A DNA stretch of 64,000 bases from Aphanothece sp. CMT-3BRIN-NPC111 (lineage in GTDB: Bacteria > Cyanobacteriota > Cyanobacteriia > Cyanobacteriales > JAHHGU01), in the NCBI GenBank assembly GCA_019359765.1, contig JAHHGU010000010.1, positions 1 to 64,000 on the forward strand, written 5' to 3'. A model generated the notes under the pieces. It was not told the DNA's origin, searched no databases, and worked only from the letters and a program-made list of their open reading frames with translations. Positions 53,143 to 60,824 of the stretch are shown here, in pieces (the first letter of the stretch is position 1; the number at the start of each line of letters is the position of its first letter). A program made the position numbers and the translations under genes.

Positions 53143-54139
53143 TTTGCTGCCCAGAGAGGAAAGCTTCTACTTCGGATGCTGTGGGTTGGGAAGCGATCGC
53201 TCCCGGCTTCGTTGTCGTCAGCGCCCCTACGGCACTGGCATATTTGACTACACTCTTAGCCGTCTCGGCATCGCTAAGGCTCTTGATTCCTTGCTGGCAC
53301 ACTTGGTGTAAGAACCCAGCTACAAACGCATCACCGGCACCAGTGGTATCTACAACATCCACACTAAAAGCAGGCAGATGACCTTCGTTTTCAGATAAAC
53401 AATAGGAACAGCCGTTTTCACCCCCAGTAACCAAGACACCTTCTACTGAGGCAAGGCGGTAGGTGATCGCACCAGCATCGGCGGTGCCAAACAGCCACTG
53501 GGCTTCTTCTTCAGAAAGCTTAACAAAGTCAACGCGCTTAATAAGTTCCTGAATCAGAGGCTGAGCTTGATTGGGGTCAGGCCAGAACATAGGACGCCAA
53601 TTGACATCCAGCAAAATCTTGACATCATATTGTTCTGCCAGTTCTAGTGCTTTGGCGATCGCTTCTCTGGTTTCTGGATATGCCATTTCTAGCGTCCCCA
53701 AGACCAGAAAATCAGCTGTTACAAATAGCTCTTTGGGGAGATGACTAGCTTGGAGGTAGGCGTCGGCAAATTCTGTGGTGTCCTGCTCGCCAAATCCCGC
53801 AAATTCGCGATCGCCCGATTGCGATCGCAGCACGTAAACTTGTCTTGTGGGTGCTGTGGGATGACGTTGGACGCCCGTGCTATCGACGCCAACTTCCTGC
53901 AACAGTTCTACTAAGTCATCCCCTCGTTTATCCTGACCAACACAGCCGATAAAGCCAGCGGGAGTGTCCAGCTTTACTAGCGCACAGGCAACATTCGCTG
54001 GTGCCCCTCCTGGGTAAGGAGTCCAGGATTCGACTTCCTCAAGTGTTAGGGAAGCTCCTCCATCGGAACTTCCTCCCAGCTGATCGGCCAGACAATCAAA
54101 CAAAACTTCACCAAGGCACAGAACACGGGGGTGGGGCAT
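53129..54139 (-). CDS. PfkB-family carbohydrate kinase (fructokinase-like)
   Basis: 336 residues from ATG 54139 (MPHPRVLCLGEVLFDCLADQ); a TTG at 54157 is less likely. Signature 1 is YPGGAPANVACALVKLD near 46; the C-terminal signature with catalytic Asp is DTTGAGDAFVAGFL near 259. VTGGENGCSYC lies before it. The pattern fits fructokinases but other sugars or nucleosides are possible. Upstream gene of a two-gene unit with the MidA-type methyltransferase. Confidence 0.92.
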   Translation of the reverse strand: MPHPRVLCLGEVLFDCLADQLGGSSDGGASLTLEEVESWTPYPGGAPANVACALVKLDTPAGFIGCVGQDKRGDDLVELLQEVGVDSTGVQRHPTAPTRQVYVLRSQSGDREFAGFGEQDTTEFADAYLQASHLPKELFVTADFLVLGTLEMAYPETREAIAKALELAEQYDVKILLDVNWRPMFWPDPNQAQPLIQELIKRVDFVKLSEEEAQWLFGTADAGAITYRLASVEGVLVTGGENGCSYCLSENEGHLPAFSVDVVDTTGAGDAFVAGFLHQVCQQGIKSLSDAETAKSVVKYASAVGALTTTKPGAIASQPTASEVEAFLSGQQNVPG

Positions 54140-54241
54140 AACAGCATTCTTTCGCAACCTGATCTCAGCCTACCAGAGCGCCAACCTGATGTTTAGAATT
54201 GAAGTAGATACTAAGTAGATATACTAAGGAACAAATACATT

Positions 54242-54517
54242 ATGGCTGGTCTTAAGTCAAAAACCCCGGCGTCCCTCTCTGATAGAGAACTAGAAATTAT
54301 TGAGCTAGTCACGGCTGGCTTAACAAACGAGAAGATTGCTGAAAAACTGGAAATTAGCAAGCGTACAGTTGATAACCACATCAGTAATATTCTGCAAAAA
54401 ACATCAACTGGTAACCGCGTGGCACTAGTGCGTTGGGCTTTGCAGTGGGGCAAAGTCTGTATTAATGATGTCAACTGTTGTCCCTTGCCAGGGCTTGGTG
54501 ATGAAGTGGTTTCGTAG
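54242..54517 (+). CDS. pedR: LuxR-type small regulator, PedR-like
   Basis: 91 residues, only the DNA-binding domain, with no receiver. The HTH is LSDRELEIIELVTAGLTNEK then ISKRTVDNHISNILQKT. The C-terminal tail has Cys 73, 79 and 80 (GKVCINDVNCCPL). This matches PedR, the cyanobacterial regulator whose activity follows photosynthetic electron flow through thioredoxin and a conserved Cys near position 80. Identification rests on size, layout and the Cys, not on a search. Its 3' end overlaps the following lipoprotein gene by 17 nt. Confidence 0.8.
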   Translation: MAGLKSKTPASLSDRELEIIELVTAGLTNEKIAEKLEISKRTVDNHISNILQKTSTGNRVALVRWALQWGKVCINDVNCCPLPGLGDEVVS

Positions 54518-55124
54518 CTACGTTTCCAGCCTCAGCAGCCTAATGTTTCTAATAGTTTGCATATTATCAGGGTTAGGCGGCTGCCGGGATTCGCCTTTCG
54601 GCTCTGGCGGCTTCCTCACCCCACCAACTCAAAGTCTGAGAGCCACACTCAACAGCCCAGTTGCAGATCTAGAACCCCGCTTTTCCTATGACGGTCGCTA
54701 TTTAGTTTTTACATCCGACCGACAATCCCAGCGGGGCATATTTCTTTATGATGTACCGAATCGGCGCCTCATCGATCTGCCAGGACTCAATCAGGCGAAA
54801 ACCATCCACGAGCAGCCAGATATTAGTGCTGATGGTCGCTACATTGTTTACATCTCTGAAGAGCGGGGCAAGCCAGATGTCTTTGTTTATGACAGGGTTG
54901 CCTTGCAATCAGAAGCTATAACCGAAAATATTCTACGGGATGTCCGCCATCCTACCATTAGCGGCAACGGTCGATTTGTCGCCTTTGAGTCTAACCGCTC
55001 CGGTCAGTGGGATATTGAAATCTATGACCGTGGTCTCAATGTAGAACCTTCTCTACCCACTCCTCAGTCGGCAGCAGTCGAGTCTCCTAAGGCTACAGCT
55101 TCGCCTACACAAACTAATCCTTGA
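54501..55124 (+). CDS. TolB-like propeller lipoprotein
   Basis: 207 residues from ATG 54501, inside the end of the PedR-like gene. The lipoprotein signal has LMFLIVCILSGLGGC (Cys about 28). Repeated WD40-like/PD40 units follow: EPRFSYDGRYLVFTSDRQ, EQPDISADGRYIVYISEERG, HPTISGNGRFVAFESNRSG; only about three or four, so half a propeller. A Pro/Ser/Thr tail ends it. The overlap implies cotranscription with the regulator. Function unknown; envelope location. Confidence 0.85.
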   Translation: MKWFRSYVSSLSSLMFLIVCILSGLGGCRDSPFGSGGFLTPPTQSLRATLNSPVADLEPRFSYDGRYLVFTSDRQSQRGIFLYDVPNRRLIDLPGLNQAKTIHEQPDISADGRYIVYISEERGKPDVFVYDRVALQSEAITENILRDVRHPTISGNGRFVAFESNRSGQWDIEIYDRGLNVEPSLPTPQSAAVESPKATASPTQTNP

Positions 55125-55497
55125 TGAGTTTACTTAAAATACAATTTTGATGTAATTGGCTCCCGCGCCACAGAATCTCCGCGTCTCTTTTGGACAGTTT
55201 CCCCCCTTTTTTAAGGCAGGGCTGATTCATTTTCATGGTAGAAAAAATTATCACTCTTTGAAAACCAGACTTGGGGGTCTCCCCCCAAACCCCCCGTTGG
55301 GGGACGGCCGTGTCCCCCAAGCCCCCTCCGAAAGGTTTGATCAGAATGAAGTAGTCCTGGGGGGTAGGGGGGAGCGAAATTGCAGGTTTACGTAAGTTAT
55401 GCTAAATATTAGAGCGATTCTACTCTAAAAAAATGTAGGGCGTGAAGAGTCGCCCGCCCTAGGCTGCTAATATTCAGTTTTTAACTTTTCTAAAACC
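55125..55497. other. Intergenic region with G/C-run palindromes
   Basis: No gene supported. At 55269-55330 runs such as TGGGGGTCTCCCCCCA and CCCCCCGTTGGGGGACGG can form stems; GGGGGGTAGGGGGG follows near 55360. This is a low-complexity repeat type common between cyanobacterial genes. Confidence 0.55.
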
Positions 55498-56214
55498 TTA
55501 CAAAGATGTCATAACTTGAATTAATTCACTGGATAAATCTACCATAAACTCCTGCTTTTTCTTAAACAAGACTCCAGCTAATAAATAAATGTTGTCGGAG
55601 TAAAAAGCCATGTTGTTTTTACGGAGTTGTAATATGGAATTCTTAACTTTTGGTTCAGAGCTGTAGTATCCAAACTTTAGAGGTGAAACCAGAAAGTTCT
55701 GGACGTAGTAATTTTGGGCGAGTGCATACTTAATTAAGCTGACGGGATTACAATAGCTAGATACCAGCAGTAAGACATTTTCATAATCTAATGACAAAAG
55801 CTGTCTGGCAATTTTAGAGCCATCTGTTCCTCCATGTAATAAAGGTTGATAGATATTGCTATCTGACGATGGTATATATGGTGGATTTGATATGAGATAT
55901 TCAGCAGGAGGCTTAGAGTAATCAAAGAAAGAGCAATTATGTATTATATATTTATCATTTAACTTAGAGGAACTTATTTTTGATTTTGCAGATTTAGCTG
56001 CTAAAGCATTTAACTCAAACCCTATAATTAAACCATCAAAGCTTGTTTTTAATAAAGAATTGATAACTGGACTTCCGTCTCCTGAACCAAACTCAATGAT
56101 AACTTCCGAGCCAACACACTGATTTAATACTAATGTTTCTAAGGATTGGGAGTAAAAATTAGACTCTTCCGGGCAAAAGAATACATCATTTAGCAGAGCA
56201 GAGGAAGTTACCAT
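55498..56214 (-). CDS. HemK/PrmC-like SAM-dependent methyltransferase
   Basis: 238 residues. SAM site VIIEFGSGDGSPVINSLL near 37 and the active-site motif YLISNPPYIPSSDS near 112, the NPPY of N-methyltransferases acting on planar groups (HemK/PrmC, or DNA/RNA enzymes). The substrate-binding N-terminal domain of PrmC is absent, so this is not the release-factor enzyme itself. The gene is AT-rich with many Ser/Asn/Lys codons, unlike its neighbours, suggesting transfer. Target unknown. Confidence 0.78.
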   Translation of the reverse strand: MVTSSALLNDVFFCPEESNFYSQSLETLVLNQCVGSEVIIEFGSGDGSPVINSLLKTSFDGLIIGFELNALAAKSAKSKISSSKLNDKYIIHNCSFFDYSKPPAEYLISNPPYIPSSDSNIYQPLLHGGTDGSKIARQLLSLDYENVLLLVSSYCNPVSLIKYALAQNYYVQNFLVSPLKFGYYSSEPKVKNSILQLRKNNMAFYSDNIYLLAGVLFKKKQEFMVDLSSELIQVMTSL

Positions 56215-56598
56215 CGACTTAACTCAATAGACCACAAAAACCAACATAACTTTTAGCAAAATGTCCTGGAATCTACCTTGGGTCTTATCCTATAGTGAAG
56301 AGCTAATCATTCTTAATAGTTACACCAGATTATAATCAAGTTAGCATCAGTCTCGCGATAGAATTTTTTTTAATTAGAAGCCGACATATAAAGAGTTAAT
56401 GGGTAACGCTCACGCTCTACCCATCCGACAAATTTTAATTAAGTGTCCCTATTTACTTGAAGCGTTACCTTTCCCAAAATTAGTTTATGAGCTTGAAGCG
56501 TAATTGTCGGCGGTGAGGTGGATCAAATGTTGCTAAGGCTAGAGGCAAACTTAATATTGATAACTTAGGCTTTAAGAGTAACGATCATTAATAAAAAG
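56215..56598. other. AT-rich spacer with dispersed repeat
   Basis: Contains ATGGGTAACGCTCACGCTCTACCCATCC (56399-56426), an imperfect palindrome related to 27938-27965 in inverse orientation. Nothing else recognised. Confidence 0.55.
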
Positions 56599-56772
56599 AT
56601 GAAAAAGTCAGTAGGAATGGTTCTGCTGTTAGCTTTGTTACTAATGGCAATGGTGTCTCCCTTTTCAGCCCTAGCTATGTTGATGCTCGTCGTTTTTGGC
56701 TCGGCATTTTTCTGGACACTCTGGACTTTGCTGCAAACCCTGATTACTGGCGACGCACGGGAGAGGGGCTAG
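56599..56772 (+). CDS. Small membrane protein
   Basis: 57 codons: basic MKK start, a long hydrophobic run (MVLLLALLLMAMVSPFSA then LAMLMLVVFGSAFFWTLW) and a charged end DARERG. Read directly from sequence; one long or two short helices. No SD is strong (AAAAAGATG). Codon use is coherent and the length is plausible for a small thylakoid or plasma-membrane protein. Function unknown. Confidence 0.5.
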   Translation: MKKSVGMVLLLALLLMAMVSPFSALAMLMLVVFGSAFFWTLWTLLQTLITGDARERG

Positions 56773-56989
56773 TGCAATGCGGCAGAAGTTTGTGACCACC
56801 ATCCAAGGACAAGGGGACAAGGGGCAAATTTTAGCTGGTCAGTTTTTTCTGCCAAGCTGCACTAGCTTAAGATAATTTGGCATTTGCCAGATGAACGTTC
56901 TTTATGCAATCAAGGCATCGGCGGGCGCTACGCCTAAGTACCCTTGGGGCATCGCGTGGAATACTCACGAATACAAGTAAGGAAACAAT

Positions 56990-57781
56990 ATGCTAATTCA
57001 CATCATTGCCGATTACGGCTTTGGCGATCTTGCCTTTGCTGAAGTGGTACAGCGCATCAAGTTTTATCTACCAGATGCTGAACCAATGCTCACACCTGTA
57101 CCGGCTTTTTCCACGTTAGCCGCTGGATTCTGTGTTGCCCAGTTGGGCTTGAATGAAGCACCCCCTGGAACAATTATTTACCACAACGTTGCCCCCCGGG
57201 AAGATGATGATCAGGCACGGACAAGCAATGCTGGTGAACGTCTGGCTTTTGCACAGTTACCGACGGGCGTGCGGGTTATTGGCGTTAATGCTGGTCATGC
57301 TTTCTCGTTCGTGCGCGATTTAGCTCTTGATTTGCGCTGGGCTGCTGTTGCTGCTGAAGGTTCGCAGTTTCGTTCTCGTGACTTGTTTCCGCAAGCGGCG
57401 GCGGCGATCGCACTCGGTCAACCCAAAGCCCTAGTTGAGCAAATCCAGCCCTCTGATATACCTGATGTGCCTTTAAATTGCATTGCCTACATTGATGGCT
57501 ATGGCAACTTGAAAACCACCATTAAAGAAGATGCAAATATTATACGCGACGGCTCAATCGTCCATGTGCGTATTGGTGATGTAGACCAAGGTGCGATCGC
57601 TAGTGATGGCAGCTTTGCCGTTGAATCTGGACAATTAGCTTTTGCACCTGGTAGCAGTGGTTGGACAAACGCCCAAGGTGGACAGACTCGGTGGATAGAA
57701 CTGTTCCTGCGCGGTGGTAATGCCTGGGAGTCATTTGGTCGGCCCTCAGTTGGTACGCCAATACAGATCGGCAACTCATAA
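56990..57781 (+). CDS. SAM hydroxide adenosyltransferase family (DUF62)
   Basis: 263 residues. The family (with SAM-dependent chlorinase and fluorinase) cleaves S-adenosylmethionine to adenosine and methionine using water or halide. Family blocks: IADYGFGDLAFAEVVQRIK at the start, TIIYHNVAPREDD, VIGVNAGHAFSFVRDL, YIDGYGNLKTTI and FLRGGNAWESFGRPSVGTPI at the end. The N-terminal Asp of DYG fits the SAM-contacting position. Nothing nearby suggests halogen metabolism, so the hydrolase activity is the likely one. Confidence 0.85.
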   Translation: MLIHIIADYGFGDLAFAEVVQRIKFYLPDAEPMLTPVPAFSTLAAGFCVAQLGLNEAPPGTIIYHNVAPREDDDQARTSNAGERLAFAQLPTGVRVIGVNAGHAFSFVRDLALDLRWAAVAAEGSQFRSRDLFPQAAAAIALGQPKALVEQIQPSDIPDVPLNCIAYIDGYGNLKTTIKEDANIIRDGSIVHVRIGDVDQGAIASDGSFAVESGQLAFAPGSSGWTNAQGGQTRWIELFLRGGNAWESFGRPSVGTPIQIGNS

Positions 57782-57838
57782 AAGGTGGCTGATATTATGT
57801 TCGGTTAATTACCCTTGGCAAATAACTCCATCCCTTGC

Positions 57839-57930
57839 TGAGAACTTATCCGAAAAGTGGTTTGAAGATATTTTTAACCACAGATAAACACAGATGAACA
57901 CAGATATCAGTAATGATGGGTAAGTTCTCA
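57839..57930. mobile_element. MITE-like element, complete copy 2
   Basis: 92 bp bounded by TGAGAACTTATCC and GGGTAAGTTCTCA (12 of 13 bases inverted). Interior as in 23990-24061. It lies directly upstream of the cheA-like gene. Confidence 0.85.
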
Positions 57931-57987
57931 GGTGGCAAATAGGGGGAATATTTAACTGGAACTTAAATTAGTCATTGGGATAGACTC

Positions 57988-60003
57988 ATGCCCACAGACG
58001 TTGCTGACGACGATTTTTTCGCAGAGTTTGCTGACGATTATTTCGCCGAATGTGAGGAACATCTGACGCTGATCCGGCGCGATTTATTGGTGCTGGAAGA
58101 TTTTGTGCATCAGTCGCAAACCGATCGCTCGCTGCTAGAAGAACTCTTTGGCACTTTTCATTCTTTCAAAGGAATGTCAGGGATGATCGGCGTCAAAGAG
58201 GCAGAGCAACTCGCCCACGAAATGGAAAGTTACCTGCGCGTACTCCGCGAGAAGCATGTTGTCCTCACTCAAGCGGGCATGGATGCGCTGATTGCAGGCA
58301 CGAAGATGCTGGAGCAGGTAATTGATAAGCGGCGCACGCAAGAGCCTGCGCCCAATATCGAGCCAGTTATCCAACAAATTATCGCCGTGGTTCCTGATTT
58401 AACTGCACCAACGGTGTCTGAGACGGATGCTGGCTCCACCTTGCCTGTTAAAGCTTTTGTGCCGCTAAAGTTAAAGCCGGAAGAAATAGCACATCTGGCT
58501 GAAGCTCTCCAGAGAGGCAAAAAGGCTTGGCAGTTTGAGTTTACTCCGGTGCCTGCCCTAATTGAACAGGGAATTGATGTGAACACAATTCGCGATCGCC
58601 TCCTAGCAATTGGGGAGTTAATTCACGCTGCACCCCGCCCAACAGCAGAGGAAAACTTTGTATTTGATTTTGTCGTTGCCAGCGATGCAGAGGAAAGCAT
58701 TTTTGCCAGTTGGGAGAAAGAGGGGCTGACTTACACTCCCTACATACAAGAAGAAAGTGAGATAGAGGAAGAATCTCAAGCTACATTTTCTCCACCACCC
58801 CCTCCCCCCCTTACCACCCCTGCGCCGTCGAATGTTGTACGTGTGGATTTGGCACGACTTGACGAATTAATGCATATGGTTGGAGATCTAGTAATCAGCC
58901 GTTCTCGTCTGGAAGATAAGCTGACAAAGCTGGAAACTACTATCCCTGCGCCCGAACTGCGTGCTTTGCGAGAAACCAACCTAATGCTGGCACGCCAACT
59001 TCGGGATTTGCGTGCGGGTGTGATGCGGGTGCGCCTTGTACCAATCAGCGAAATTTTTGCCAGGATGCAGTTTGTTGTTCGTGACATCGCCAGAGAGACT
59101 CAAAAGAAGGTGATGATAGAACTAAGTGGTCAAGAAACCGAAATTGATAAATTTGTCGTTGAGCGGATGATGGACCCGCTGCTGCATTTAGTGCGTAATG
59201 CTATTAGTCATGGCTTGGAGTCTGAAGAGCAGCGCCTACAATTAGGCAAACCCCCCGAAGGCAAGATTGCTTTGCGTGCTGCTACGGCAGGTGAAATGGT
59301 GGTGATTGAAATTGAAGACGATGGGCGTGGCGTTGATATAGAAAATATTACTGCCAAGGCAAATAAGTTGGGTTTAATTGATGATCAGATGACGCTCGAC
59401 ACAAAGACGGCGTTAGACATTATCTGCTCTCCTGGTTTTTCCACTCGCGAAGAGGTTGATTTAATTAGTGGGCGAGGTGTGGGCATGGCGGTTGTCAAAA
59501 ATACTGTCCATGAACTAGGCGGTTCACTGACGCTAGAATCGAAAATTGGAGAAGGTTCGCGCTTTACGATTCAATTGCCCCTCACTTTGGCGATCGCCGA
59601 TGCTTTAATTATCTCTACCGGAGGGCAAATCTTCGCTGTCCCCCAAAGTTCAGTGCGTGAGGTGATTCAAATCGAGTCAATAGACGTAAGGGTTTTTGAA
59701 AATAATGAAATAATTGTTTACCGTGATGGTGTATTGCCTCTGCTCCGTCTCTCGCGCTTGTTTGGGTTAGCAGAATCATTTAAGCGTCACTTATTTGTAT
59801 TCGTAGTTGGCAGTGGCTTAAATGCCGTCGGCATTGTTGTGGATGGCATTCTCGGTTTACGTGAAATTGTCGTTAGGACGCTACGAGATCCCCTTGTTCA
59901 GGTTATGGGTATCGCTGGGGCAACTGAACTCGGCGACGGGCGTGTAGTTTTAATCCTGGACGTAGCGGCTTTAACTAATACCAAGTTGCAGTCTAAACTG
60001 TAA
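57988..60003 (+). CDS. CheA-type chemotaxis histidine kinase
   Basis: 671 residues. P1 Hpt domain: phospho-His 58 in FHSFKGMSGMIG. A variable linker with a P2-like region and a Pro run (about 262-276). Dimerisation helices near 285-340 (RVDLARLDELMHMVGDLVIS). HATPase: HLVRNAISHGLES N-box, EDDGRGVD and GRGVGMAVVK. A CheW-like C-terminal domain starts near 540 (LIISTGGQIFAVPQSSV). No receiver domain. Followed by cheW and an MCP on the same strand, forming a receptor-kinase array module. CheY, CheB and CheR are not in the window. Confidence 0.95.
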   Translation: MPTDVADDDFFAEFADDYFAECEEHLTLIRRDLLVLEDFVHQSQTDRSLLEELFGTFHSFKGMSGMIGVKEAEQLAHEMESYLRVLREKHVVLTQAGMDALIAGTKMLEQVIDKRRTQEPAPNIEPVIQQIIAVVPDLTAPTVSETDAGSTLPVKAFVPLKLKPEEIAHLAEALQRGKKAWQFEFTPVPALIEQGIDVNTIRDRLLAIGELIHAAPRPTAEENFVFDFVVASDAEESIFASWEKEGLTYTPYIQEESEIEEESQATFSPPPPPPLTTPAPSNVVRVDLARLDELMHMVGDLVISRSRLEDKLTKLETTIPAPELRALRETNLMLARQLRDLRAGVMRVRLVPISEIFARMQFVVRDIARETQKKVMIELSGQETEIDKFVVERMMDPLLHLVRNAISHGLESEEQRLQLGKPPEGKIALRAATAGEMVVIEIEDDGRGVDIENITAKANKLGLIDDQMTLDTKTALDIICSPGFSTREEVDLISGRGVGMAVVKNTVHELGGSLTLESKIGEGSRFTIQLPLTLAIADALIISTGGQIFAVPQSSVREVIQIESIDVRVFENNEIIVYRDGVLPLLRLSRLFGLAESFKRHLFVFVVGSGLNAVGIVVDGILGLREIVVRTLRDPLVQVMGIAGATELGDGRVVLILDVAALTNTKLQSKL

Positions 60004-60153
60004 TTTTCAGCAGATGGGTGAATAAGTAAAGGAAAAGGAACTTAGGTTTATAAACACAATTTGATATTAATTAATAATTAAAACATCCTTTCTAATCAAA
60101 AATATTCTTTTAACTTAGCTTTTATTTAAATAGAAAAACAATGAGGCTTGTTT

Positions 60154-60627
60154 ATGCCAGACACCCCAAACAATTCTGAAACTTTCATCCTTTGTGAAGT
60201 CTTAGGCACAAGCTATGGCATTCGTACAAGTGCAGTGCGGCAAATGGAAATGATTGAACAAATTACTCCTGTACCAAACGCGCCGCCTTTTGTTGAAGGG
60301 GTTGTCTACTCTCGCGGTCAAGTGATTCCGGCGCTAAATATGCGAGTAAAATTTGGGTTTGAAAAAATTCCTTATGATGTGCGATCGCGCCTAATTGTTA
60401 TTAATATAAACAATCGTACTGTCGGCTTGATTGTAGATAAAGCTCGTGAATTTATATCAATCCCCATTAATTCAATTAAACCACCTCCAGATGCTATTTC
60501 TGGATTAAGCGAACAATATTTGGAAGGCATAGTTACATTAGGAGAGCGATTGATACTGATTTTAAATATTGCTGAAATTATCAATATTGAAGAAGAAACG
60601 ATAATTTCTTATAAAGAGAATGGATAG
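60154..60627 (+). CDS. CheW-like coupling protein
   Basis: 157 residues from ATG 60154 (GAGG seven bases upstream; a TTG at 60148 is less likely). Single CheW domain: FILCEVLGTSYGIRTSAVRQ, then PFVEGVVYSRGQVIPALNMR, RLIVININNRTVGLIVDKA and ILNIAEIINIEEE. It couples the downstream MCP to the upstream CheA. More AT-rich than cheA. Confidence 0.93.
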   Translation: MPDTPNNSETFILCEVLGTSYGIRTSAVRQMEMIEQITPVPNAPPFVEGVVYSRGQVIPALNMRVKFGFEKIPYDVRSRLIVININNRTVGLIVDKAREFISIPINSIKPPPDAISGLSEQYLEGIVTLGERLILILNIAEIINIEEETIISYKENG

Positions 60628-60656
60628 GAAAGTAATGGATGTAAAGTACTGAAACG

Positions 60657-60752
60657 TACTTATGCCTATCCGAAAAATAAGTTTTAGTGGCTGAATGCTT
60701 ACTGATATCTGTGTTCATCTGTGTGTATCTGTGGTTAAAAATCTTTTAAAAT
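60657..60752. mobile_element. MITE-like element, copy 3 (inverted)
   Basis: In + orientation it begins GCCTATCCGAAAAATAAG and carries GATATCTGTGTTCATCTGTG and TATCTGTGGTTAAAAATCTT, the inverse of the interior of copies 1 and 2. It sits between cheW and the MCP gene, inside the operon. Confidence 0.75.
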
Positions 60753-60824
60753 TACTTTGCGGCTAAATTTTTAGCCATTAGAATTGGCAAATATATATTC
60801 GCCTGAATTGGGAGTTAAATCATA

